Of a DNA stretch of 33,085 nt, positions 8,649 to 17,023 are shown piece after piece. The DNA comes from Deltaproteobacteria bacterium (GTDB lineage Bacteria > Desulfobacterota_D > UBA1144 > Nemesobacterales > CSP1-2): assembly GCA_016187835.1 (NCBI GenBank), contig JACPIY010000038.1, forward strand, positions 1-33,085. Direction: 5' to 3'. The notes below the pieces were generated by a model. That model saw only the letters and a program-made list of their open reading frames with translations. It had not been told where the DNA came from and ran no database searches. Position numbers and translations under genes: made by a program. Position 1 is the first letter of the stretch, and every line of letters begins with the position of its first letter.

Positions 8649-8961
8649 TTTCTGGCTGGTTTCTTGAATACACTTCGAACCCCAAAATACTATAATCTAC
8701 TTGTTAATAATTCAAACTTTGCATTGTAATATTGATCATAAAGTAAAACTAAATCTTGATATTGTCTTTCCAATAATCCTTCTACGTTGGTCTCTCTTTT
8801 AATAGCAATATTGCAGAGACCCCATCTTTATCATATAGCATCACATGTTACATAGAAAGATTCTGGAACTTATATTTTAATGTTACACAAACACATAATA
8901 GGCAATATGTATTAATAGGGGTACAGAAATTATCTTGTGATTAACGATAGTTCCAACGCAC
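8649..8961. other. AT-rich gene-free region at the start of the accessory segment
   Basis: No gene was found. The 17-mer AGTAAAACTAAATCTTG at 8742-8758 recurs exactly at 15831-15847. Base composition becomes more AT-rich from here rightward. Confidence 0.5.
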
Positions 8962-9864
8962 TTATTGTGAATTTTTTTTGAATTCACTCAATTTTATCTT
9001 ATGTTGTCTTAATAGCCTTTCCATTGTTCCATCATATATAGCCTTCGGAGCATCCACTGGAAGTCTCATCTCTCTTTTGACTTTATCAGCCAGTTTTTTA
9101 TGCGTAATAGGATATAGCTGATACTTCATAATCATCCAAATTCCATTATTCACCCTTAACTGTTCCATGAATGACGAAGGCATCATTCTATTAACAAACA
9201 AGGGTAAGACATCTAACTCTTTACATATCAGTATCTTGACATCAAACTCATCTTTATCCATATAACCCAAGGTATTTTTTACTTCCACCCCATATCGAAT
9301 TGAATCTCTCTCGAATATAAAGTCCAGATTATGACCTGTTTTTTGCCATTTTTTGCCTTCTAATTCATTTGTGTTACGCCCTAGCATCCCAAATCCATAT
9401 CTTGTAAATCCTTCATTTACTAGAAGCTCTCCAGTTTGACCTAATCCTGCTACAAAATCAGCCTCGGAAAATTCATCTATAAGTTTTGCTGCCTTGTTTA
9501 TATTTCTTTTGTAATACCTGTTTGAATTATGATAATAAAACTTTGCTGTGCCTCCAAACTCCAATTTTCTTTGGTATGAGTTTAGAATGCTTCCCTCTAA
9601 AAAGCGAAGTGCTCTATTAGTTACCCAGTGATAATATTTTTTCTCAAATATCACCTCCACCTGCTTTGAATAAAAAACCTCCGTACTGTTTTCCTCAAAA
9701 AAATTCGTCAGCTCCTCTCTCGCTTCAACATCGTAACGTTGTACCTTGTCCGAAACATCAAAATCCTCTTCAATATGTGTATATCTATCCACCGAGCCAC
9801 AACTAGGGCATGGGAAACCAGCATTCTTAAGTAAAATTTTTTGTCCACATTCTGCACATTGCAT
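8962..9864 (-). CDS. Zinc-ribbon PD-(D/E)XK nuclease, probable orphan restriction-type enzyme
   Basis: This 300-residue protein starts with a zinc ribbon (Cys3, Cys6, Cys19, Cys22). A basic, aromatic-rich middle region follows, then a PD-(D/E)XK nuclease core: E146 in GQTGELLV, D181 in HNLDFIFERD and E194-V-K196 in YGVEVKNT. That order fits a metal-dependent restriction-type or repair nuclease. No methyltransferase or specificity subunit is adjacent, so it may be a modification-dependent or stand-alone defence nuclease. An AGGAG and a nearer AAGGA precede the ATG. The gene is AT-rich, unlike the housekeeping genes to its left, which suggests transfer. A DUF262 defence gene lies 1.6 kb to the right. 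Confidence 0.78.
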   Translation of the reverse strand: MQCAECGQKILLKNAGFPCPSCGSVDRYTHIEEDFDVSDKVQRYDVEAREELTNFFEENSTEVFYSKQVEVIFEKKYYHWVTNRALRFLEGSILNSYQRKLEFGGTAKFYYHNSNRYYKRNINKAAKLIDEFSEADFVAGLGQTGELLVNEGFTRYGFGMLGRNTNELEGKKWQKTGHNLDFIFERDSIRYGVEVKNTLGYMDKDEFDVKILICKELDVLPLFVNRMMPSSFMEQLRVNNGIWMIMKYQLYPITHKKLADKVKREMRLPVDAPKAIYDGTMERLLRQHKIKLSEFKKNSQ

Positions 9865-10152
9865 ATTCCTTATGTCTCCTGGTTCTTATAATTTAGATTT
9901 AGTAAAATAAAAATTTGGAATGTCAATGGAGAATTTGAGTGTTGTACGCTAGATAAGATGTGCTTACATATGATAATTAGGAGTAGACCCTATTCGTAAT
10001 AATTTCGATTAATGTAAAAAGATTTGTCTTGGATTAAGATAACCTTTCCAAAACTTTCGTTATTTACAAAAAGTATTACAATCTCCTTATGTCTCCAAAC
10101 CAAACATCAAACGATGCAAAAATGTACGACCTTTATAAATTTTGCGAACTGG

Positions 10153-10692
10153 TTATTTGTTCAATTCGCATTCTAACGCACAAACCGATGACTTATCCAA
10201 GTTCCATACTGTAAAGGCGCACTCAGGAACCTTGTCTGGCTCTGACCAATAATTATCGAAGATATCAATGAATATTAATGCATCCCCTTTCTTGTAATTT
10301 TTACAAGTACTTATATTTTTATTGAATTGAAACCTTTTTCCACTTATCCAAATATTATTGCTATCCATTCCCTCTATTTTGTGTTCCTTATAGCTTATTG
10401 TTGGTAAAGTCATAGTTTTAGAGTCACCAATTCTTTCAATCTTAAGGCTTTCTATAGAGCAGAAACTCCTACCATCAACAGACCAAAATAATATAATCCC
10501 TCCTTCTCTTCTTTTTTCTTCGTTATCAAACTCCGCACCAAAACTAAAAACTCCCACTTTTTGTCCGAAGTCTAATGTTACTGAATTATTTGTTTTATTT
10601 ATTGCTAAAACCTGATTAAAGGTTTTAGATTGTGCTAGATCTAAGCTTCCAAAAACAATAATAAAAACCAGAAGAAAACTATAACGAATCAA
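10153..10692 (-). CDS. Secreted protein of unknown function
   Basis: I do not recognise the family. I prefer the TTG start at 10692: GGAG lies five bases upstream, and the product then opens as a normal signal peptide, MIRYSFLLVFIIVFGSLDLAQS, with cleavage likely near AQS-KT. Earlier in-frame starts (TTG 10746, ATG 10737) have no ribosome binding site and would bury the signal in a longer leader. The mature part of about 157 residues has four or more cysteines (FCSIE, TCKNY, ECAF, VCALEC) and no membrane helix, which fits an exported disulfide-bonded beta-rich protein. It stands alone in the AT-rich segment between two nuclease-type genes. Confidence 0.65.
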   Translation of the reverse strand: MIRYSFLLVFIIVFGSLDLAQSKTFNQVLAINKTNNSVTLDFGQKVGVFSFGAEFDNEEKRREGGIILFWSVDGRSFCSIESLKIERIGDSKTMTLPTISYKEHKIEGMDSNNIWISGKRFQFNKNISTCKNYKKGDALIFIDIFDNYWSEPDKVPECAFTVWNLDKSSVCALECELNK

Positions 10693-10894
10693 TTTTACTC
10701 CGATAGTCAACTTAACGATTGAAGTAAAACATATCATAATTGCCAAAGATTTTAAACTTTTAATTAGGGTACCTAACTTCCTTCATCGTACATTTGGCAC
10801 AGAACTCCCTCATTAATTCTTGGCAAATTTTGTTATTCGCTCCAGATTGTTATAAAATAAAAGTTTCGGTCAAAAAAAATGAGGAGAAGGCATT

Positions 10895-11173
10895 ATGAAA
10901 ATATTAGGTGATGAAAAACTAGGAGATAAGCTGCCTCCTAAACCTAATGCGATTGATAACCTGCCCATTAGTAAAGAAGCCAAGGACCTTTACATTAATT
11001 TTTGCCTGAAGCAAAGGGAGAGTATTAAATCTCAGATGGAAAAAGGTATTAAATTACCAAAGATTGAATTAACGAATGTTGATAGAGAGAAGTACCGAAA
11101 AACTTACTCTATTGGGAAAGACAAATTTAATGAGATAGTAGAGGAGTTAAAAAAATACGGTCTAATTTTTTGA
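10895..11173 (+). CDS. Small hydrophilic protein of unknown function
   Basis: A 92-residue, lysine-rich protein with no signal, no membrane segment and one cysteine. It has an ATG with GAGGAGAAGG upstream. The N-terminal third is proline-rich (KLPPKPNAIDNLPIS) and the rest looks helical, ending in EIVEELKKYGLIF. No family was recognised. It precedes the DUF262 gene on the same strand, but 326 bp and a separate strong promoter lie between them, so they need not be linked. Confidence 0.65.
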   Translation: MKILGDEKLGDKLPPKPNAIDNLPISKEAKDLYINFCLKQRESIKSQMEKGIKLPKIELTNVDREKYRKTYSIGKDKFNEIVEELKKYGLIF

Positions 11174-11435
11174 TTGGTTTAACAACTCAAACTAACACAA
11201 TTTTAAATGTCCTCCTGTCACATAAAACTTTTTCTTATAAAAAACCTATTCCTTATCTCCCATAACACTTTTTTCTACTGTAAGCTGTATAAAACACTTC
11301 ATTCATGAATATGTCCCTGACAGCCACCAAAAATCTTCTATCCTCAATAAAACAGGATAAAATCTATTGTATTTGTGCTCACATAGATTTTACAAGTCTG
11401 GAATTATAGTAACCTTTGATTAGTAACTGTGGGTA
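11174..11435. other. Upstream region of the DUF262 gene, with an inverted repeat
   Basis: No gene is seen. AAAATCTAT at 11359-11367 and ATAGATTTT at 11383-11391 form a perfect 9-bp inverted repeat with a 15-base gap, 45 to 77 bp upstream of the -35 box at 11436. It could be an operator. Confidence 0.45.
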
Positions 11436-11465
11436 TTGACAAGAGGTTAGAGATAATTGGATAAT
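11436..11465 (+). promoter_or_regulatory. Strong sigma-70 promoter of the DUF262 gene
   Basis: A perfect TTGACA at 11436-11441 and GATAAT at 11460-11465 are 18 bp apart. The predicted start near 11472 leaves a 28-base leader before the ATG at 11500. Confidence 0.65.
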
Positions 11466-11499
11466 AGAAAAATGTAAATCTTTTAGAAATTGAAGCTTC

Positions 11500-13296
11500 A
11501 TGAAAACTCAAAAATATTCGGTCAATCAACATATAATTGAAACAATCCTTTCATGGGTAAAGTCAGGTGAAATAGCAATACCTGAAATTCAAAGACCTTT
11601 TGTTTGGGATTCAACTAATGTTAGAAATTTAATGGACTCACTTTATCAAGGTTATCCGATTGGCTATTTAATCGCCTGGCGTAATCCAAATGTAAAACTT
11701 AAAGATGGTAAAACTTCAGAAGGTAAAAAAATACTTATAGATGGACAACAGCGTGTAATGGCACTAACAGCTGCTATTTTAGGTCAGCATATCATTAATA
11801 AGGACTATAAAAGAGTGAGAATACAAATAGCTTTTAATCCTCTAACGGAAAGATTTGAAGTTTTTAATCCAGCCATTGAAAAAGATAGTAGTTGGCTTCC
11901 CGATATTTCTAAGATAATATCGGGAGAAATTGATATGTTTGATTTAGCAGAAAAGTATTGTGCAGCGAATGATAAAACTGATAGAAAGTTCATTTTCAGT
12001 AAAATAGAGTCTCTCAGAAAAATAACTCAGAAGCAGATAGGGTTAATAGAATTAGATTCCGATTTAGATATAGAAACCGTAACTGAGATTTTTATACGAA
12101 TTAATTCACTAGGCGTTGTCTTGAGCCAAGCAGATTTTGCTATGTCCAAAATTGCTGCAAATGAAAGCTATGGAGGGTCAACACTCAGAAAGTGCATTGA
12201 CTACTTCTGCCATTTGGCAGTTGCACCGGAGTTTTATTCTCAGATAATCGATGTAGACAAAGATTTTACCTCTACAGAATACTTCCGAAAGATGTCATGG
12301 CTAAAGGAAGAGCACGAAGACTTGTATGACCCCAATTATAGTGACTTATTGAAAGTCGCTTTTACACCTGAATTCAACAGAGGGAAATTATCTGATTTAG
12401 TTAGTTTATTATCTGGAAGAAATTTTGAGACTAGGAGTTATGAAGAAGAGATAGCAAAGGAATCTTTTGCTTTACTTGAAAAAGGCATACTGAATTTTAT
12501 TAACGAGACCAACTTCAAAAAGTTTTTAATGATAATTAAATCGGCGGGTTTTATTTCCTCTAGACTAATCCGCTCTCAAAGTGCATTAAATTTTGCTTAC
12601 ATCTTATATCTAAAACTTAAATCGCAAAGCTACGATCCCGCCGATATAGAAAGATATGTGCGTAGGTGGTTTGTCCTATCAATTCTGACGGGTAGATATT
12701 CCGGTTCAGCCGAGTCCGAATTTGACGCAGATATTAAGAACATATCAACTAAGGACTTTAAAGAATATCTTGAATCTGTTCAAGATGCTGAGCTATCGGA
12801 TGCCTTTTGGAATGTAGCTTTAGTTCAAAATCTAGATACATCTGTAGCAAGCAGTCCTTACTTTAATGTTTACTTAGCCTCTCAAGTTAGAGCTAATGAT
12901 AAAGGATTCTTGTCAAAAGATATAACAGTACAGGATTTGATTACACATATGGGAGATATTCACCACATATTCCCCAAAGATTACCTCAAGAAGTTCGATC
13001 TTAAAAAAGGTCAGTACAATCAAATAGCTAACTACGTGTTTATGCAATCGGAAATTAATATTCGGATTGGTAACAAATCTCCCAGTAAATACTTTGAAGA
13101 GTTAATTGAACAGTGTAATGATGGGAAACTAAGATATGGTGGACTTAACAAGTTTAGTGACTTAAAAGAAAATTTGAAAATGAATTGTGTACCCGAAACT
13201 ATATTTTCAATGAATTTTGAAAACTATGAAGAGCTTCTAATCCAAAGAAGGTCTTTAATGGCTGAGAAAATCAGAGATTATTATTTTTCGTTATAG
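11500..13296 (+). CDS. DUF262 and HNH (DUF1524-type) protein, GmrSD-like defence nuclease
   Basis: A 598-residue two-part protein. The N-terminal DUF262 domain, a ParB/Srx-like fold seen in GmrS, shows [11 protein letters not shown] at residues 27-37 and [12 protein letters not shown] around 78-89. The C-terminal part has HHIFPKDYL from His488, then a spaced pair of asparagines and [10 protein letters not shown], as in the HNH-like GmrD nuclease. Single-chain DUF262-DUF1524 proteins include type IV restriction enzymes that cut modified phage DNA; that role here is inferred. No clear ribosome binding site precedes the ATG, but the promoter is excellent. It is AT-rich, has no methylase beside it, and is followed at once by a serine-recombinase remnant. 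It ends with TAG. Confidence 0.85.
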   Translation: MKTQKYSVNQHIIETILSWVKSGEIAIPEIQRPFVWDSTNVRNLMDSLYQGYPIGYLIAWRNPNVKLKDGKTSEGKKILIDGQQRVMALTAAILGQHIINKDYKRVRIQIAFNPLTERFEVFNPAIEKDSSWLPDISKIISGEIDMFDLAEKYCAANDKTDRKFIFSKIESLRKITQKQIGLIELDSDLDIETVTEIFIRINSLGVVLSQADFAMSKIAANESYGGSTLRKCIDYFCHLAVAPEFYSQIIDVDKDFTSTEYFRKMSWLKEEHEDLYDPNYSDLLKVAFTPEFNRGKLSDLVSLLSGRNFETRSYEEEIAKESFALLEKGILNFINETNFKKFLMIIKSAGFISSRLIRSQSALNFAYILYLKLKSQSYDPADIERYVRRWFVLSILTGRYSGSAESEFDADIKNISTKDFKEYLESVQDAELSDAFWNVALVQNLDTSVASSPYFNVYLASQVRANDKGFLSKDITVQDLITHMGDIHHIFPKDYLKKFDLKKGQYNQIANYVFMQSEINIRIGNKSPSKYFEELIEQCNDGKLRYGGLNKFSDLKENLKMNCVPETIFSMNFENYEELLIQRRSLMAEKIRDYYFSL

Positions 13297-13341
13297 TTTG
13301 TTAATCAGTCAGTTCAACATAGACTCGTCTTTACTTGTTGA

Positions 13342-13770
13342 AATTGGTGGATTACTACCGATGAATACGACAGAAAATGTCATGAACTCAAAGAAAGGCA
13401 ATATATAATTAACGAACAATTAAAGAGTTATCTAAGAGCAGATGAAAGCTTCAAAATAACAGTAAATACGTTACGTTCCATAGCATCGAAAGCTTACGAC
13501 CTATTTATAAGTTCGAATATTGTGCAAAAAAGGAAACTGATCAACTATGTTTTTTCGAACTTAGAATTAAAAGGCGTAACCCTTCAATATTCTTTGAAAA
13601 AACCCTTTGATTTAACGGTAAATTGCTCGACTTATCAGGAATGGCTGGGGCTAGTGGATACATTTCGAACTAGGTATTACAAAGAAATAATCGATTTCAA
13701 CCTACAAATTCAATCTTTTAAAGAATCTTATAATCAAAGTGGGAGCGAATTTCGGTTCCAGTCAGAGTAA
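13342..13770 (+). pseudogene. Serine recombinase, C-terminal fragment only
   Basis: The frame is open from 13342, after an in-frame TGA at 13339, to a TAA at 13770. It reads ITTDEYDRKCHELKERQ, then ADESFKITVNTLRSIASKAYDLF, QKRKLINYVFSNLELKG and KKPFDLTVN. That is the coiled coil and tail typical of large serine recombinases with a zinc ribbon. The resolvase catalytic domain, its serine and the zinc ribbon are absent, and the region to the left is the DUF262 gene, so this is a remnant. It probably records the element that delivered the defence genes. A later Met at 13522 is not a real start. Confidence 0.85.
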
Positions 13771-13981
13771 TGGAAGTGAGTAATAAGCCTTAAGCTGTCG
13801 CGTTGTCACTACTATTTTCTGGACGCCTTGAGAATGTTAAAGCATGTTCTTAACTAACCCTAAGATTTTTTATCCTACTTTGCTTGCCTTTGAATCCAAT
13901 GCTAATTGCTGAAATTTGCCTAAAATATAGCGTTGGTTATGGTCAATAATTTTCTAGGTTGCAGCATGAACCTTACAGGCT

Positions 13982-14134
13982 TTAGAAGTTAGTATGAACG
14001 ATGTAGTTCTCCCAAGTGCGATGTTTTAATAAATCACCGCACATCCTAATAATTCTAATAATTCGCGGTTCCCGTCCTAATGTCCACGTCGGCGGATCGC
14101 TCCCTGGAAAAGAATCTCGACCGGCTACTGTCAC
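13982..14134 (-). CDS. 50-residue ORF with an SFPGSDPPTW motif
   Basis: The GTG start at 14134 is preceded by AGGAGG seven bases upstream and overlaps the TGA stop of the ORF at 14131-14247 (GTGA), so translation may be coupled. It begins VTVAGRDSFPGSDPPTWTLG; an SFPxSDPPxW motif recurs near the end of small uncharacterised proteobacterial proteins. The part after REPRII looks non-conserved. An alternative is that this and the ORF at 14131 were one gene of about 60 residues, now split by a frameshift. The patch is clearly more GC-rich than its surroundings. Confidence 0.45.
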   Translation of the reverse strand: MTVAGRDSFPGSDPPTWTLGREPRIIRIIRMCGDLLKHRTWENYIVHTNF

Positions 14135-14247
14135 AATGTCTCCTCCTGGTCAATTTTGTCGCTTTCGATCACGGCAGGCTCCTGCGCCGGTGCTATGGGA
14201 TTTACCGCCATACCCTTCCGTTCCCTGGGGTCTTCCTTTCCGCTCAT
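14131..14247 (-). CDS. 38-residue hydrophilic ORF coupled to the SFPxSDPPxW ORF
   Basis: Reads MSGKEDPRERKGMAVNPIAP and ends KIDQEETL. Its ATG overlaps the stop of a short upstream frame (ATGA at 14247-14244), and its own stop overlaps the next start. The proline- and acid-rich composition followed by SFPxSDPPxW in the next frame suggests one ancestral small protein broken by a frameshift near 14135. No function is known. Confidence 0.4.
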   Translation of the reverse strand: MSGKEDPRERKGMAVNPIAPAQEPAVIESDKIDQEETL

Positions 14248-14312
14248 AGTCGATCCGCCTCGCTTATTTTTTCTTCAGCCAGCCTTACCATTGCCTTAAA
14301 TTCAAGCCCTGG

Positions 14313-14741
14313 TTAGACCACCTGCTTTGGTGACAGACAGTTCTCTACAACTAAGCCACATTGCTCTCCTTTCGTAGCGAAACCGCCAGTTAGTTCCGTA
14401 TAGTTGACCTTTTCAACAACTCTGATTCGTAGTACAAAGGTCACTTCGCAGTAACGCCGTTTAAGCGGAACAACACTACAGCTAGATGGGTAGCCGGCGC
14501 TGCCACTTGCAACGCCTATACTATCCCCTCCACTTATGTACGTCATGAATTCCATTTCACCAACTTTTTCAGAACGGACTGGCACACCCGCACACGATAA
14601 AAGCTCTGTTTTGGACATACCTATAAGCTAGGATTGGGCTCTTTTTGTCATCTCGGCCCGTTCAAACTTCGCGCATCCCAAAACTATTACACTAAAAAAT
14701 AGCGCTGGTATTAACCTGCACATTTTTAACCTCAATGCCAT
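14313..14741 (-). pseudogene. Lipoprotein gene interrupted by one in-frame TAG
   Basis: Reading from the ATG at 14741 gives a lipoprotein signal, CRLIPALFFSVIVLGC, with lipobox VLGC. The frame then meets one TAG at 14628-14630 and continues unbroken as LIGMSKTELLSCAGVPVRSEK, GEMEFMTYISGGD, RYCEVTFVLR and TGGFATKGEQCGLVVENCL to a TAA at 14313. The part after the TAG keeps an OmlA/SmpA-like start (GMSKTELLSCAGVP) that anticipates an outer-membrane lipoprotein. With a single nonsense codon and no other damage, the break looks recent. The open frame beginning at 14618 alone would have no signal. The patch is GC-richer than its flanks and is probably foreign. Confidence 0.7.
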
Positions 14742-14823
14742 CCTTACCGCCTTATAGATATGATATACATCTATCGTACAACCCTATAAGTCACGGACCA
14801 TCTCATAGGTGTATCTTAGGTTG

Positions 14824-15000
14824 CTACTCGTCGTGCATTGCGGCCCGCACTTTTTCTACGAGCTCTTTTGGGATCTCCTTCATGCCGTGGTCTTTTTGGG
14901 CATGTTCTGCGCACTTATTCAAAATCTCTTCAACTGTTTCGCCCCGGGCTTCAAAATCGCAATCCACTCCGACATCTCTACAACAAATTACTTTTGCCAT
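14824..15000 (-). CDS. DUF1059 family small protein
   Basis: A 58-residue protein: MAKVICCRDVGVDCDFEARG, then ETVEEILNKCAEHAQKDHGM and KEIPKELVEKVRAAMHDE. This matches the DUF1059 pattern, in which VxCxDxGxDCxFExxG is followed by HAxxxHG. Four cysteines and three histidines suggest metal or redox binding, which is inference. AGAGGT lies four bases before the ATG. It is complete and intact, unlike the broken lipoprotein gene that follows on the same strand 83 bp downstream. Confidence 0.88.
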   Translation of the reverse strand: MAKVICCRDVGVDCDFEARGETVEEILNKCAEHAQKDHGMKEIPKELVEKVRAAMHDE

Positions 15001-15323
15001 TGTATACCTCTGTATAAAATAAATTTGGGCTTATTACACAAACTCAGCTTCATGTGTTTTCTCTATGTTGATTTTTTATTTGTGGGAACATCTTAAAGGC
15101 GATTAGAAGGATTCTTAAGAGAAGTAAGAATATGTTTTCTTGATTAATTAAAGTCGAATATCGAAGAAGATGAGACAGACTACTAAGTATCCCCACCCTC
15201 CACAACCACCTTGTATGTTCCGCCTTGTTAAGATACACGTTTCATATAGTCATCTGTTTTTATATCAAGCCAAATCATGTCCGACATTGTTTGGGTAATA
15301 GTTAATGATGTGATAACTGACTA
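15001..15323. other. Gene-free region between DUF1059 and the cupin gene
   Basis: Open frames on either strand are short and lack both ribosome binding sites and recognisable products. Nothing else was seen. Confidence 0.45.
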
Positions 15324-15710
15324 CTACTTCTTCTGTGGCTCTTTAAGCTCGATAATCAGAACATGAGCGTCGGTGCTCCCCACGTTCTCTACAGCGTGGG
15401 TCTCTGCTTCTCTCCAACCCACCTCGCCAGCCTTGAGCTGACTCTCTGTGGTTTTGCCATCGGGTAAAGTGAATTTTACTGTGGCATCGCTTAACATGTA
15501 TAAGAGATTAGCTGGATGCGAATGCATCGCCTCTTTATCACCGGGTTTGCTCTGATAATCGAGCACTCGCACTCGGTCATTTTCCAGCAGCACTTGATAA
15601 TGTTCCGGTGCCACTTTCACCGGGTCTTGTGCGATTGCCGTTTTCCAGACAACCACCAACATTAACATGACTAACAAAACGCCCATACTAAGATAGGTTA
15701 AGTTTTTCAT
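15324..15710 (-). CDS. Exported cupin-domain protein
   Basis: A 128-residue protein with an N-terminal signal peptide: Lys2, a hydrophobic core at about 7-23, and likely cleavage after TAIA (residue 27). The mature part is a single small cupin barrel: motif 1 includes AMHSHPANLLYML (His63, His65) and motif 2 includes EAETHAVENVG. These histidines would bind one metal ion in the periplasm. Its substrate cannot be told. GGAGGG lies six bases before the ATG. It stands alone and ends with TAG. Confidence 0.85.
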   Translation of the reverse strand: MKNLTYLSMGVLLVMLMLVVVWKTAIAQDPVKVAPEHYQVLLENDRVRVLDYQSKPGDKEAMHSHPANLLYMLSDATVKFTLPDGKTTESQLKAGEVGWREAETHAVENVGSTDAHVLIIELKEPQKK

Positions 15711-16016
15711 GATTGATCCCTCCTTTTTTTAGTTTATTGACTCCTTATTATTTTTATTCATACAGCAGATGAACACCACAAACTTCGTCATCCTAAACCT
15801 TCTTTTATTTGAAATATGTGCTTCTCTAGGAGTAAAACTAAATCTTGTTTGCTCTTTTCCGTGGGATTAAGATAGGAATGAGAATATAGTAGTAATCTCT
15901 TACAACCACTATAACTACATTGTGGTTTTTATGGACATGCAAGTTTATTTTATCCCAATATAAGAAGAATCTAGGTCAAATTTAACTTGTCTCTCCAATT
16001 GAAAGTTTTCGGTGAG
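15711..16016. other. Gene-free region upstream of the cupin gene
   Basis: It holds the cupin 5' region. The 17-mer at 15831-15847 is an exact copy of 8742-8758. No gene was found. Confidence 0.45.
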
Positions 16017-16274
16017 TTAACCCCCTAGGTACTTAATTCTCCAAGCCTCAAAGTATTCTTTCGGGACTCCCTCCATTTTGTCATCCTTGAATTTTGCTTC
16101 CCATTTTAATACTCCATCTTCGTAATAGATCGCGGTGACACCTTCTCTTTTACCTTGTTTGTAGTTACATATTTCCTTCAGTGCTCCATTTTCATAGTAT
16201 TCCCTGCTTACACCTTCTAATTTATTGTTTTTGAAACTCAGTTCCGTCTGTAACCTTCCGCTCTCATAGTACAC
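16017..16274 (-). CDS. MORN-variant repeat protein (YwqK-like), N-terminus disrupted
   Basis: The product is made of repeats of about 22 residues: YYESGRLQTELSFKNNKLEG, EYYENGALKEICNYKQGKREG and IYYEDGVLKWEAKFKDDKMEG. These are the MORN-variant repeats of YwqK-like proteins. The first canonical start is GTG at 16274, in mid-repeat with no ribosome binding site. The same frame continues upstream to 16401 with another good repeat, NGIDKIYDNNGKLFAEW. A GGAGGG site stands there, but its ATG (16359-16361) is out of frame and meets TAG after two codons. The true N-terminus has probably been lost to a small indel. Confidence 0.65.
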   Translation of the reverse strand: MYYESGRLQTELSFKNNKLEGVSREYYENGALKEICNYKQGKREGVTAIYYEDGVLKWEAKFKDDKMEGVPKEYFEAWRIKYLGG

Positions 16275-16536
16275 ATTGCTTATACCTTCTAGCGTATCAC
16301 CTTGACAGTTCCATTCTGCAAATAATTTTCCGTTATTGTCGTAAATCTTATCTATCCCATTTAACTGCCCTCCTTTTTTAAACGAGTTTTTTCTTTTTAT
16401 TGTTTAAATCCTCTTTCCCCTGTTTCTAATGCGTCTTGGTCTGGGAGAACAAAAACAAGCCCGTCTTAGAAAAGACACGCTTTCCTCTAAAAATTTCCCC
16501 TCGCATCTATTTGAGGCTTAGGTAATCCTCGAAGGC

Positions 16537-16923
16537 TTACGGCGTCCTGTCTATACTTTTTTGACTGAGCGTAAGTAAATCTTTAGTCAACTTATTGGAC
16601 GAGTTTTGAGTCGAACGTATGTAATCCCTTTGAAGAGACGTAAACCAATCAGTCTGAGCATGTAAGGGTTTTAAACCCTCACTCCACATCTTCATACCTT
16701 CATTGGGCAATTTCTCCGAGAAATCTCTCATAAGGTTTATGTAATCCCTTTGCAAGCTAAGCCACTTATCGAGTTGGCTACTTAGTACTTTTAGATTCTC
16801 TTCCCAAAGAGAAATTGTAAGGTCAAAGCCTACAAGAAAATTTTCTTTAACCAAGACGCTTACACCCTTCATTGCATCTGTAATATCTCTTATTTTTAAT
16901 TCTTCTCTTTTTACTTCAGGCAT
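16537..16923 (-). CDS. Helical protein with an internal repeat, phasin-like
   Basis: I chose the ATG at 16923 because AGGGGGG lies six bases upstream; an ATG seven codons earlier has none. The product of about 128 residues is all-helical and amphipathic. It contains a duplicated unit: WLSLQRDYINLMRDFSEKLP and WFTSLQRDYIRSTQNSSNKL, about 40 residues apart. The repeat is visible in the DNA as GTAATCCCTTTG at 16621 and 16741. The layout resembles phasins and other coiled-coil surface-binding proteins, but no polymer-storage gene is nearby, so function is open. Confidence 0.68.
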   Translation of the reverse strand: MPEVKREELKIRDITDAMKGVSVLVKENFLVGFDLTISLWEENLKVLSSQLDKWLSLQRDYINLMRDFSEKLPNEGMKMWSEGLKPLHAQTDWFTSLQRDYIRSTQNSSNKLTKDLLTLSQKSIDRTP

Positions 16924-17023
16924 TGCGTTACCCCCCTGTTTCATAGTTTTTTGATAAAATTTGTAGGAATCAATAAAACTATATCCAACTAGCCCGGTTT
17001 AGAATGAAGCAGAAATAACATTA

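Noticed and set aside
14016-14316. Two overlapping plus-strand ORFs of about 78 residues
   Set aside because: They are antisense to the better supported minus-strand ORFs with strong ribosome binding sites and a conserved motif.
14735-15096. Two plus-strand ORFs of 95 residues
   Set aside because: They mirror the DUF1059 gene on the other strand, whose product is clearly conserved.
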